This document shows positions 40,985-48,978 of a stretch of 64,000 nucleotides of DNA, in pieces. Made by a program: the position numbers and the translations under genes. Numbering within the stretch: the stretch's first letter is position 1; every line of letters starts with the position of its first letter. Under the pieces are notes generated by a model that searched no databases, was not told where the DNA came from, and saw only the letters and a list, made by a program, of their open reading frames with translations. This DNA comes from Leptospira fluminis (lineage in GTDB: Bacteria; Spirochaetota; Leptospiria; Leptospirales; Leptospiraceae): positions 62,001-126,000 of the forward strand of contig NZ_RQEV01000012.1 of the NCBI RefSeq assembly GCF_004771275.1. Reading direction: 5' to 3'.

Positions 40985-42445
40985 ATGAAATTTCTGTCCA
41001 ATCTATTCAAGAAAAAAATAGGATCCGTCGACGACATTCTAATTTACCCGGAAGGAAAGAGATATTATCGCGACGCCCATCCTATCCGTAAGAATATGAT
41101 TGATGAGGATGCAGTAAAAATCATCCATCGACTACACAAATTCGGATATAAAGCATATATCGTCGGTGGCGGAGTGCGGGATCTTCTTCTGGAGCGTAAG
41201 CCGAAGGATTTCGACGTGGTGACTAACGCTACTCCGAATCAAATTAAGAAAATCTTTAATAACTGTAGAATCATCGGTCGTCGTTTCAAAATCGTTCATA
41301 TCCTATTCCGCGGAAAGGTAATCGAAGTGAGCACCTTCCGGTCCCTTCCCGAACACCGTTTCGGTAAACACGACGAAGAGCAGGATTATCTGATCAAGCG
41401 GGACAATAAGTTCGGAACCCCGCAGGAAGACGCCGCTCGCCGCGACTTTACGATCAACGCGCTTTATTACGATATTCGAAACGATTCCATCGTAGATTAC
41501 GTCGGCGGATACGACGATATAAGAAACCGTCAACTAAGAGTGATCGGGAATCCGGAAATTTCTTTCCGAGAAGATCCTGTTCGAATGCTACGCGCCGTAA
41601 AGTTTGCGGTTCTTTTGGGATTGAAGATCGATAAGGGAACTTCCAAGTCGATTAAAAAGAACGTTTCCGAATTGGAAAAAGCTTCAAGTTCCAGAATGTT
41701 GGAGGAATACAATAAGATCTTCCGCACATGGAAGACCTCTCTCATATTTCAGGGGATGGCACAGAACCATCTTTTAGACGTCCTGTTTAAGGAAGCATTC
41801 GAAAAGGAAAAGAAGAGGGATGCAGACTTCGGAGAGAAGTTTTTACAAACCAGAGTGGGGAAGCGCCTTGCGATCGCCGACAAGCTACTATCGGAAAGAG
41901 AGGAACTCACTCCCCAGATTTTCTACGCATTAATTTTTTCGGATATCGTGCAGGATGCGATCCTCAAAAAGGGAGGCCATTTGGTCGCCTCTTTGAAAAG
42001 CGCTATGGAACCGATTTTTCAAAGGTTAGGAACTCCGAAGAAAGACAAGGAAAGGTTGATTAAGGTTTTTGCTTCTCAGGATAGGTTTTACCACACCGAA
42101 GACGAAAAGGCCTCCCAAAACAACTTTTTCCGTAAGAAGGATTTCTTTTACGACGCCTTTTACGTGTTCAAAATAAATGCGATAGCGGACAATAACGACA
42201 AGGCCCTGCAATGCGCCTTCTTTTGGGAAATCTCCGTACGCAAAAGACCGGTTTTGCCGTCCGGAAAAAAAGAGGGAAAGCCTTCCCGAAACCATAGACG
42301 GGACGGAATCGATTTTAAAGGGAGACCACGCCGCGAGAGGAACCGGAAATCGCAAGGGGGTTCCTCGGAAGATAAGTTGGCCGAAAATTCGGACAGAAAT
42401 TACGAGGAAGGACAGTCTGATTCTTCTCAGAACGACGACGTTTAA
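40985..42445 (+). CDS. pcnB: PcnB-type poly(A) polymerase / CCA-adding nucleotidyltransferase
   Basis: A class II nucleotidyltransferase. The catalytic core has [25 protein letters not shown] (GG and D-x-D motifs), [21 protein letters not shown] and [14 protein letters not shown]. The opening [20 protein letters not shown] and the [13 protein letters not shown] stretch are PcnB-like. The last 70 residues are very basic and Ser-rich ([13 protein letters not shown]), typical of poly(A) polymerase tails. Since one of the two tRNAs in this window lacks encoded CCA, a CCA-adding role is the alternative. It overlaps recJ by 4 bp tail to tail. Confidence 0.88.
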   Translation: MKFLSNLFKKKIGSVDDILIYPEGKRYYRDAHPIRKNMIDEDAVKIIHRLHKFGYKAYIVGGGVRDLLLERKPKDFDVVTNATPNQIKKIFNNCRIIGRRFKIVHILFRGKVIEVSTFRSLPEHRFGKHDEEQDYLIKRDNKFGTPQEDAARRDFTINALYYDIRNDSIVDYVGGYDDIRNRQLRVIGNPEISFREDPVRMLRAVKFAVLLGLKIDKGTSKSIKKNVSELEKASSSRMLEEYNKIFRTWKTSLIFQGMAQNHLLDVLFKEAFEKEKKRDADFGEKFLQTRVGKRLAIADKLLSEREELTPQIFYALIFSDIVQDAILKKGGHLVASLKSAMEPIFQRLGTPKKDKERLIKVFASQDRFYHTEDEKASQNNFFRKKDFFYDAFYVFKINAIADNNDKALQCAFFWEISVRKRPVLPSGKKEGKPSRNHRRDGIDFKGRPRRERNRKSQGGSSEDKLAENSDRNYEEGQSDSSQNDDV

Positions 42446-44346
42446 GCGAAAGCAGTGACCACGAATTGCAGGGTTGTCTTGGAACGGAACGTGTTTTCCT
42501 CAAGATACCCCCAGAGATCCAGGACTCCTTTGGATCTGAGAATTTCGGAGAACTCATTCGCCTTGTTCCATACGATGAAATGAACCGAATCCGGTGCGGA
42601 AAGGATTTTGAATTTTGCGTGCTTTCCTTCGGAAAGCGGTCTGTACGAAAGTACTTTGGCCGCCCTCACGGATAAAATCGGAACGGGATTTCCCTGACCG
42701 AACGGTTCGAATATCCCCAATTCATCGTATATTCCGGGGCCCAGTTCGATAGGCTGGAGGCTGACGACGCTTTCTTCCTCCGAAAGGGAACTGCTTTCCT
42801 TTTCTTCCTTAAGCCACCCATCGGCCTCCTGGAAAAGGATTTCGGCAAGCTGAGGAATTTTATCTATCGGAAGAGAGAATCCGCCCGCCTCTTTATGACC
42901 GCCGAATTGCTTAAAAATCGGTTCCGCTTTCTTTAGGAGATTTAGAACGTTCTCCGCTCCATACGCACGGATGCTTCCTTTCGCATGGCCGTGATCGGGG
43001 GCGATGAAGATGACCGGCCTTCTGTACTGCTCCACGAGTCGAGTTGCTACGATTCCGGAAACGCCGGGTTCGAAGTCGGGTTCGTAGCAAAAAAGTACGG
43101 GACGTTCCGTCCTTTCTTTCTTGCGTTTCAGGAATCCTTCTACTCGAAATAAATTGCGTTTGGTCCGTTCCTTTCTTTCTTCGTTCAATTTCAAGAGGTC
43201 GGCGGCCCAAGATTCCGCTTCCCGATCCGATTCGCTTAGCAGAAGCTTTAACGCGGTCTCGGTCTTGCCCATCCTTCCCGCCGCGTTCAAAGCGGGGCCG
43301 ATACTCCAACCCAAATCTCTCGCAGAAATTTTTTTCGGATTTAAATCCAAGCGCTTCATCAGCTGCTTCAATCCGGCGCGGTGCGAATCGATTCCCGAGA
43401 GGAGTTTCTGCAAGGCGCTACAACCTTTTTGAACGATGATCCGGTTCTCGCCCGTCAGAGGCATCATGTCGGTAATCGTACCTATTGCGGCCAAGTCCAG
43501 ATTTTGTCTGACTTCCTCCCAGATATCCGGAGATTCGGATAATTGGGAAACAAACACGGATCTTTCAGGATATTCCCCTTCGATAGCAGTAGGCCATTCC
43601 CGAAAGGGAAAGGGAAATAGATTTTCTGCGACCGATCTTTCCCCTCGGAAAAGTAGGATCCCTTTTCGGACCAAAGATCCTTCGAATAATGTTTCTCCGT
43701 CGCGGACCCAAACGTACTCGCCGGATTTTTCCAACGAATCATACAGCCACGCGGTAATAAGTTTCCAGGCCAGAACGGACGTACAGATTTTCTCGTAAGG
43801 ATAAATGGAATCGATTCTTTTAGGCGAAACCAACTTACAAGTAGTGGGAATCTTCTCCGGAATCTCGTGATGATCCAAGACGATCACTTGCATCCCTTCG
43901 GAATTCAATTCCTCGATTTCGAAGTTATTGCTAGTGCCGAAATCCAACGTGATGAGCAGATCCGGTTTCACTTCCCGAACGAACTTCATGGCCGGAGGAC
44001 AAAGACCGTAATCTTCTTCGCTTGAAGTCTTAATCGTCAATTTTCCCGTATGGATTTTTTTTAGAAAATTTCCCAATAGACTCGTGGAACTGACTCCGTC
44101 GCTATCACGATCTCCGAAAAGTAGGATGGATTTTTTTTCCCGAACGGATTGCTTTAAAAGCTCGAGAGCGCTCTCCATATCCGGCAACAAGAAAGGAGAA
44201 GGTAAGTCTTCGAATCTAGGACTGAGTCGCGTGGGCGTCGGTTTCCCGTCCTGAAAACGGGACAATAATAGAAAGGACTGAAGAGGGCTTAAGCCGGAAA
44301 GATTCGAAAGAGGAAGGTCGGAAAGGGAAGGGCCATGTTTCGGCAT
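42442..44346 (-). CDS. recJ: Single-stranded-DNA-specific exonuclease RecJ
   Basis: RecJ degrades single-stranded DNA 5' to 3' in recombination and mismatch repair. The DHH-family motifs are visible: motif [12 protein letters not shown], motif [13 protein letters not shown], motif [12 protein letters not shown], and the DHHA1 part with [16 protein letters not shown] and [12 protein letters not shown]. The C-terminal OB-like domain follows (about 530-634). Length 634 is slightly over E. coli RecJ. Start ATG at 44346, three bases after the bactofilin stop, so it is in a bactofilin-recJ operon. Confidence 0.94.
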   Translation of the reverse strand: MPKHGPSLSDLPLSNLSGLSPLQSFLLLSRFQDGKPTPTRLSPRFEDLPSPFLLPDMESALELLKQSVREKKSILLFGDRDSDGVSSTSLLGNFLKKIHTGKLTIKTSSEEDYGLCPPAMKFVREVKPDLLITLDFGTSNNFEIEELNSEGMQVIVLDHHEIPEKIPTTCKLVSPKRIDSIYPYEKICTSVLAWKLITAWLYDSLEKSGEYVWVRDGETLFEGSLVRKGILLFRGERSVAENLFPFPFREWPTAIEGEYPERSVFVSQLSESPDIWEEVRQNLDLAAIGTITDMMPLTGENRIIVQKGCSALQKLLSGIDSHRAGLKQLMKRLDLNPKKISARDLGWSIGPALNAAGRMGKTETALKLLLSESDREAESWAADLLKLNEERKERTKRNLFRVEGFLKRKKERTERPVLFCYEPDFEPGVSGIVATRLVEQYRRPVIFIAPDHGHAKGSIRAYGAENVLNLLKKAEPIFKQFGGHKEAGGFSLPIDKIPQLAEILFQEADGWLKEEKESSSLSEEESVVSLQPIELGPGIYDELGIFEPFGQGNPVPILSVRAAKVLSYRPLSEGKHAKFKILSAPDSVHFIVWNKANEFSEILRSKGVLDLWGYLEENTFRSKTTLQFVVTAFA

Positions 44347-44349
44347 GGG

Positions 44350-44679
44350 CTACATGATGCAGTTTCCGCTGAACTTCGCCCCGGACTCGACTTCCAGATC
44401 GGGAGTTCTGACATCTCCCACGATTTTACCGGTTTTTCGGACGGAGATTTTTTGGGCAGCGTTGATGTTTCCTTTGAGGTCGCCTTCCACCTCAAGAGTG
44501 CCGGTTTCGATATCCGCCTCGACTTGTCCCGTTTCTCCGATGACTAATGTTCCGGTCGTTTCTATCGTTCCTTTAAAGGCCCCTTTGATTTTAAGAGCAT
44601 TGTTAAATCGGAGTTTACCCCTGAATTGGATGTCGTCTCCGATTACAGTGTCGATAGATTCTTCGTTCATTGTTTCCAT
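44350..44679 (-). CDS. Bactofilin
   Basis: A 109-residue polymer-forming beta-helical protein of the bactofilin (DUF583) family. It shows the repeated beta-helix rungs typical of bactofilins: SIDTVIGDDIQFRGKLRFNN, ALKIKGAFKGTIETTG, TLVIGETGQVEADIETG, TLEVEGDLKGNINAAQ, and the closing KTGKIVGDVRTPDLEVESGAKFSGNC. Bactofilins shape cells and scaffold peptidoglycan enzymes. The frame continues upstream to 45015, but that part is not protein-like; ATG at 44679 (or 44670) fits the family. It sits next to recJ and downstream of the structured spacer. Confidence 0.9.
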   Translation of the reverse strand: METMNEESIDTVIGDDIQFRGKLRFNNALKIKGAFKGTIETTGTLVIGETGQVEADIETGTLEVEGDLKGNINAAQKISVRKTGKIVGDVRTPDLEVESGAKFSGNCIM

Positions 44680-45068
44680 TCTGATTTTTTGGGGGCCCCT
44701 TTCAAATGTTTTTCCCGGTTTTAGTTTCTTTTTCTTCAGTTCCTGGATTCGCTCGGGTGGGGGTGTTTTTTTGGGGGATGGCCCCCGCCCTCTTTGGGCG
44801 GGGGCCGGTGCGGTGGTACCCCGAAGCGACGACCCAACGCGCTTAGCATGAATTCCTTTTTCAGTAAACCTTTTTTGGTAAAAATTGTTTGCAGGACCTC
44901 CTGCATGAAAGTAGCGCAAAAAAAGGTTGTCGGTATGATCTTTTTGTGATAGAGAAACGGGCGGAATTGCCCACGAGCCCACCGCCTCCACCCGAACCTG
45001 GGTGGGGGCCGCCAAAAAAATCCCCTAGCACAGTCCTAGTCCCGACGATCTCCTTGTGAAACCCTTCC
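44680..45068 (-). other. GC-rich structured spacer upstream of bactofilin
   Basis: A 389-bp region with no protein-like frame and composition unlike its neighbours. It holds a perfect 11-bp hairpin (arms at 44780-44790 and 44796-44806, GGCCCCCGCCC and its complement). There is a TGCAGGA-CC-TCCTGCA palindrome at 44890-44905 and a CCACCC/GGGTGG hairpin at 44988-45005 within more GC-rich pairing. Runs of seven T or A lie between these. From memory it resembles dispersed GC-rich intergenic sequences of Leptospira genomes, and the TGCAGGA palindrome resembles a frequent Leptospira interspersed palindrome. Neither could be checked. It could be a leader RNA or a repeat remnant. Confidence 0.5.
44780..44806. 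repeat. Perfect 11-bp GC inverted repeat
   Basis: Arms GGCCCCCGCCC and GGGCGGGGGCC around a TCTTT loop. Very stable as RNA on either strand; no T run follows, so it is not a normal terminator. Confidence 0.8.
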
Positions 45069-46238
45069 TCAGAACGCTGCAACTAAAATCGTTTCGATTT
45101 CGTTTTTGGGCAATTCCCGCGGGAGGCAGTCTAAAAAAGGAAAGGAAGAAGCCAAACTTGCGATCCCTGGCAGGTCTATTTTTCGCACTTCGTATTCCGA
45201 GAGTCTTTGCGGAATGCGAAGTTCTATATAAATCTTTCTGATTCCTTCGACTGCTTTGATAGCGGCCTCGATCACCGAGATATTCGTGATGTCCTCGTCC
45301 AAAGCTTTGGCGATCAGCACATATTTACCGGCCGAGGATGTGAGGTTGTATTCCATGACGTGAGGGAGAAGAATGGACATGGCTTGGAAAATGTCCAGAT
45401 TAGTCAGATTGGAGGCCGCTAGAGAAAGTGCATAACATAATCCTAATGAACTGGAAGAATGGGACATCCCGACCAAAATGCTGGCTCCAAAGATGGAATT
45501 CCTGTATTGTAGATTCTTAGGATCGCGAATCGCCGGAACCAGGTTCTTATATATGAGTTCTATCGCCCTTAATGAGGAGGAGTTCGTGAGTTCGTTCGAG
45601 TATTTGGAAAGAATGCTGTCCACTGCGGCCGCCAAAATTCCGACTCCTACCTTTGCCACGTCGGCAGAAGTCATAAAGGCGCCGATCTTCGCGTCCGCAA
45701 TCACCAGCTCGGGAAATAAATTCTCATGGGTAAAGTAACGGACCGTTCTGTCTTCGTCCGTGTAGATCGTGGCAATGGGAGAACATTCTAAACCCATAAT
45801 GGGGTGGGTGGGAATCAAAACCGTAGGAATGGGCTTCTTTAGTTTCGGCCCGCGTTTGGAGATAAATATCTCTTCCGCAAAAGAATCGCTGTTGGCCAGT
45901 ACCGAAACCAGCTTTGCGGCGTTCAAACTTTCATAGGAACCGTAACCGATGATACAATTCGCGTTGGAAATTCTCGCGAAGTAGGCCGCGGTATCCAATT
46001 CCTTTAACGTAGGTTCTTTTTCGATATTATCGTACAGGATGACTCCGTCGATATGCTTTTCCAGAGAAGTCTTGATGATGGAGAATTCGTCCATGTTTTC
46101 CAACTCGGTCTGAGTGGAAAGTATCACTGCCCTAGTTCCTATGTTCTTGATAAAACTGCCCATTTTGAAGCCGCAATCGGCTTCAAAATGCACTTTTGTG
46201 GGAAAACTGAAATTAATCCAATCGGGGAGTATCGGCAC
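45069..46238 (-). CDS. Iron-ADH-fold protein lacking metal ligands
   Basis: A 389-residue member of the iron-containing alcohol dehydrogenase / dehydroquinate synthase-like superfamily. The fold is shown by CIIGYGSYESLNAAKLVSVLA (nucleotide loop), PTVLIPTHPIMGLECSPIATI, PELVIADAKI and ILLPHVMEYN. Compared with E. coli FucO, all four metal ligands are changed: the Asp and His of DALTHAIE become Gly and Ala (VGILAAAVD), and the two later His become Tyr and Ile. The NAD loop is also altered (S-Y-E-S for S-P-x-D). It should not be a normal metal-dependent dehydrogenase. It sits between flgM-like and bactofilin genes. Confidence 0.75.
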   Translation of the reverse strand: MPILPDWINFSFPTKVHFEADCGFKMGSFIKNIGTRAVILSTQTELENMDEFSIIKTSLEKHIDGVILYDNIEKEPTLKELDTAAYFARISNANCIIGYGSYESLNAAKLVSVLANSDSFAEEIFISKRGPKLKKPIPTVLIPTHPIMGLECSPIATIYTDEDRTVRYFTHENLFPELVIADAKIGAFMTSADVAKVGVGILAAAVDSILSKYSNELTNSSSLRAIELIYKNLVPAIRDPKNLQYRNSIFGASILVGMSHSSSSLGLCYALSLAASNLTNLDIFQAMSILLPHVMEYNLTSSAGKYVLIAKALDEDITNISVIEAAIKAVEGIRKIYIELRIPQRLSEYEVRKIDLPGIASLASSFPFLDCLPRELPKNEIETILVAAF

Positions 46239-46283
46239 CTGCGGTCCTCCCGTTATTTAGGGTTGGGAAGGGGCGGAATAGAA

Positions 46284-46311
46284 CCCGGAATGCAAGGGAT
46301 TTTATTCCGGG
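46284..46311 (-). terminator. Hairpin after the flgM-like gene
   Basis: CCCGGAAT, 12-base loop, ATTCCGGG: an 8-bp perfect stem in the 86-bp gap between the flgM-like gene and the Fe-ADH-like gene. On the minus strand it is followed by TTCTATT, a weak T-rich tract. Confidence 0.45.
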
Positions 46312-46324
46312 AAATCAGGTTAAA

Positions 46325-46648
46325 TCAACGTCCGAGAAAAGACTCGGCGATCCGATCCGCAACCGCGTTCAGAATTTCGGGGCTAAGAGAATCGTAATCA
46401 CCATTCTTTAGCTTTTCTTTAACTTCCTTCAGCTTGGCGGAACGCTCTGAATCTATAGGGGAAGAAGCGATCTTTTGGGAGATTGCCTGGACTTCGGCCT
46501 GTAAACGGGCTTCAGAAGCCTTTTGCTTAGCAGTATCAGATATGGATATATTATCGAAAGATTCTTTGGCTTCGTTTTTCCTTACAGGAGTCGGTTTACG
46601 AGGCTCGTAGGAACCGCCACTGATGCCGCCTATTTTGTCAATGGTCAT
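46325..46648 (-). CDS. flgM: FlgM-like anti-sigma-28 factor
   Basis: A 107-residue protein with the layout of spirochaetal FlgM. The N-terminus MTIDKIGGIS is followed by a disordered Pro/Lys/Ser-rich segment, SISDTAKQKASEARL, then a C-terminal sigma-binding helix pair (RSAKLKEVKEKLKNGDY, SPEILNAVADRIAESFLG). FlgM binds FliA (sigma-28) until the flagellar hook is complete. The match to Treponema FlgM is by memory of sequence pattern. It lies 12 bp downstream of rsmI and shares its transcript; no flagellar structural gene is adjacent, and the FlaA paralogue lies 6 kb away. Confidence 0.65.
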   Translation of the reverse strand: MTIDKIGGISGGSYEPRKPTPVRKNEAKESFDNISISDTAKQKASEARLQAEVQAISQKIASSPIDSERSAKLKEVKEKLKNGDYDSLSPEILNAVADRIAESFLGR

Positions 46649-46660
46649 TGGTTTTCCCTC

Positions 46661-47410
46661 TTACTTGAAAGTATCGGCAACCCCGACACGTCCGTTAAGC
46701 ATTTTTTTAGGTTTTCCTAGGATTAAGATAGCAAATTCCCCTTTTTCCGCGAATTTTAGGGTCTCGAGGTCCTGCTCAGGGTCGATTTTCAGGATTTCCT
46801 CGTGCAATTTCGTCAATTCTCTCCCTACCAGAATGGGAGATTGGGGGAAAATTTCCCGTGCAGCGAGCAGAGTATCCTTGATTCTATGGACGGACTCGAA
46901 GACGGCAAGTACCCCTTCGAACGATTCCCATTCCTTCAATTGGTTCCTTTTTTTCCCTTTTTTTTCGGAGAGAAATCCCAGAAAAAGGGTGGGTTGGACC
47001 TGCCAGCCGGAAACTGACAAAAGCGCGGTAAGGGCGCTTGCTCCGGGGATCGGAACCACAGGAATTTCGTTTTCTCTTAACACCCGGACCAACTGGGAAC
47101 CGGGGTCGGACACTCCGGGGGTTCCGGCGTCCGAAACCAAGGCCAAGGTTTGTCCGGAACGGAGGTCGGAGATCACGTTCGCGAAAGGATGTTCCGATTG
47201 ATCTTTGTACAAGGTCCGGCAAGGTGTGGAAATTCCGAAGGCCAGGAAGAGTCGTTTGCTGTAAGCCGCGTTTTCGCAATAGACTTGGTCCGTTTGCTTC
47301 AGAACTTCTATCGCTCGTAATGTAATGTCTTCCAGATTACCGATGGGAGTGGCAACCACGTATGCCGTGCCCGGCTGGACTTTGAACCTGGAATCCCAGG
47401 AGAGGCTCAT
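46661..47410 (-). CDS. rsmI: 16S rRNA 2'-O-ribose C1402 methyltransferase RsmI
   Basis: RsmI methylates C1402 in the decoding centre of 16S rRNA using SAM. Family motifs are VATPIGNLEDITLRAIEVLK, ALVSDAGTPGVSDPGSQLVR and VPIPGASALTALLSVSG; a later stretch FESVHRI supports the tetrapyrrole-methylase fold. The frame is open to 47452, but ATG at 47410 overlaps the stop of the upstream lipoprotein gene (ATGA) and gives 249 residues, so it is chosen. The next gene, flgM-like, starts 12 bp after its stop. Confidence 0.93.
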   Translation of the reverse strand: MSLSWDSRFKVQPGTAYVVATPIGNLEDITLRAIEVLKQTDQVYCENAAYSKRLFLAFGISTPCRTLYKDQSEHPFANVISDLRSGQTLALVSDAGTPGVSDPGSQLVRVLRENEIPVVPIPGASALTALLSVSGWQVQPTLFLGFLSEKKGKKRNQLKEWESFEGVLAVFESVHRIKDTLLAAREIFPQSPILVGRELTKLHEEILKIDPEQDLETLKFAEKGEFAILILGKPKKMLNGRVGVADTFK

Positions 47411-48189
47411 AGGTTGCAGCCGGGGGGAAGAACGCCGGAAGGGCAAGGGCAACCGATTTTGGCCACGCTTGGATAATTACAAGGATTGCATATGGTTCCT
47501 ACGGAACAAGTGGCCTGTACGGATGCGATACATGCGGGGTCTTGGCAGTAAGAAGGGTTGCAACTGGTATCCGTCCCGCATTCTAAAGCAGGTTGCAAGG
47601 AACTGCAGCGCGATACCGGGGTCGATTGGTTGGACAAAACCCCGGAATTCAATAGCGCCCTTAGCGTAAAAGTATATACTTCGCATTTTTGAAAAGAGGT
47701 GATTCCGGGGGGAGGGACGAAGTTTTGGACCCTCTGGATAACCGGGGTCGTAGTGGAATCCTGAATCGCTAATTGCGGAAAGGAAGGTTGCGTTCCGTTC
47801 ACCAAATACAATCCTCCGCTAGTGGAAGTTTCCGCGATGGACGGGGTGGCGGCGGTGATGTACAGGTTGTATCCTACAAACTGTGGTTCCAAGTTCGTAA
47901 CGAAATATTTCAAGAGATAGTTCGGCTTGTAATTCGCATAATTGATGGAATACAAGGGATCGATAACGTTAAAATAATTATCCATCCCCGGATTCGTAGC
48001 TTGAACGCTATAGACTTGGGGGACAGTAACCGGAGTCAGAAAAACGAAAGGAGATTGGGCTACTTCGGTGTTCGTTCCGCATCCATTCGATAGAAGGAGG
48101 AAAAGAAGAGAGAAGAGTGCACTGCCAATCCGTCGGGTTTTTAGGTTGCCCGTATAGCAGCTGTATGAGATCCCCGAAATACGACCCAC
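47407..48189 (-). CDS. Putative lipoprotein with Cys-rich C-terminus
   Basis: An exported protein with the lipobox LLLSNGC near residue 33, preceded by a long basic and hydrophobic stretch (TRRIGSALFSLLFLLLS). The middle resembles a fibronectin-like beta domain (FVTNLEPQFVGYNLYITAA; tandem Ser/Thr-rich strands). The last 65 residues contain twelve cysteines (for example ECGTDTSCNPSYCQDPAC). No ATG lies near the signal peptide. GTG at 48189 is the most plausible start (260 residues); the frame is open to 48564 but that part lies antisense to a real gene. Its stop overlaps rsmI (ATGA). Confidence 0.6.
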   Translation of the reverse strand: MGRISGISYSCYTGNLKTRRIGSALFSLLFLLLSNGCGTNTEVAQSPFVFLTPVTVPQVYSVQATNPGMDNYFNVIDPLYSINYANYKPNYLLKYFVTNLEPQFVGYNLYITAATPSIAETSTSGGLYLVNGTQPSFPQLAIQDSTTTPVIQRVQNFVPPPGITSFQKCEVYTFTLRALLNSGVLSNQSTPVSRCSSLQPALECGTDTSCNPSYCQDPACIASVQATCSVGTICNPCNYPSVAKIGCPCPSGVLPPGCNL

Positions 48190-48247
48190 AGGGATAGGAT
48201 TCACCCTAAGGACGGTCTTACAACTAAAAAATACGGAGGCTATCGTC

Positions 48248-48952
48248 TTGAACGGCATACGTAAGATTCTATTCATCGGCGGCTTTATCATAGTTTTCAT
48301 TTTATTATTGGTTTTCCTTTTTTCCGGAGGAGAGGACGGCGGAGGGTCCGATCGAAAAAAAGGGGAGGCGGACGCGGTGGCCAGTCTCTTAGGCGGAGGC
48401 GGTTCCCGGTCTTCCGATCGTTCGGGGGGAAATTCCGGACCGGCAGGATCCGTTTTCGATTCCGATTTTTTTCGTTCGGGAAAGGGGGAATATGTAGAAA
48501 GCGAAAAATCAGGTTCACCCCAGGAACGCAATGAGGATGCGGCCGACGCGGACAATCCCGTCAATCCTCAAACCGGAAAACCTTATACCAATGAAGAGAT
48601 GGATCGCTTCCAGCAATTGAAAGAACGTTTTCCCGGGAACTCCCTCATCCCGGTGAAATTAAGTCCGGCGGAAAAAGAGCAGAAAAAACAATTCGAGCAA
48701 AGAGTTTCGGATGCGACTCGTGCGGTTATGAGTCGGACCGCTTCCCAGGAACAGACGGTAACGTATTACGATTTTATAGAAAAGCAGGCCAAGGATCGTT
48801 TGGACATAGTCAACTATCTGGTGGATTTACAAAAAGGTTCCGGGGACGACGAACAGGAAAAAAAATTGGAGACGATACGCCAATCCATGGTGCAGCAATT
48901 CGAACAAGTGCAGCGGGACAAAAAGAAAGCCTTCGACGAAATGGGGCAGTGA
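48248..48952 (+). CDS. Membrane-anchored hypothetical protein
   Basis: No family recognised. One N-terminal membrane helix (residues 5-26, RKILFIGGFIIVFILLLVFLF) is followed by a Gly/Ser-rich disordered linker (about 27-110). A helical C-terminal domain (about 130-234) has a charged coiled-coil look (FEQRVSDATRAVMS, KLETIRQSMVQQFEQVQRDK). The layout suggests a periplasmic domain on a flexible tether. Start TTG at 48248, 58 bp from the divergent lipoprotein start. It converges with nadE. Confidence 0.7.
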   Translation: MNGIRKILFIGGFIIVFILLLVFLFSGGEDGGGSDRKKGEADAVASLLGGGGSRSSDRSGGNSGPAGSVFDSDFFRSGKGEYVESEKSGSPQERNEDAADADNPVNPQTGKPYTNEEMDRFQQLKERFPGNSLIPVKLSPAEKEQKKQFEQRVSDATRAVMSRTASQEQTVTYYDFIEKQAKDRLDIVNYLVDLQKGSGDDEQEKKLETIRQSMVQQFEQVQRDKKKAFDEMGQ

Positions 48953-48957
48953 TCCGG

Positions 48958-48978
48958 TTTTCGGAGAATTCCGGAAAA
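48958..48978. terminator. Hairpin between convergent genes at 48952 and nadE
   Basis: TTTTCGGA against TCCGGAAAA, an 8-bp stem with one bulged base, filling the 26-bp gap. T residues on one side and A on the other make it usable in either direction. Confidence 0.5.

Noticed and set aside
44680..45015. N-terminal extension of bactofilin to 45015
   Set aside because: The extra 112 residues are not protein-like, run through GC-rich hairpins and are absent from the family.
48190..48564. Extension of the Cys-rich lipoprotein frame to 48564
   Set aside because: It would put 125 residues before the signal peptide and lies antisense to the gene at 48248.
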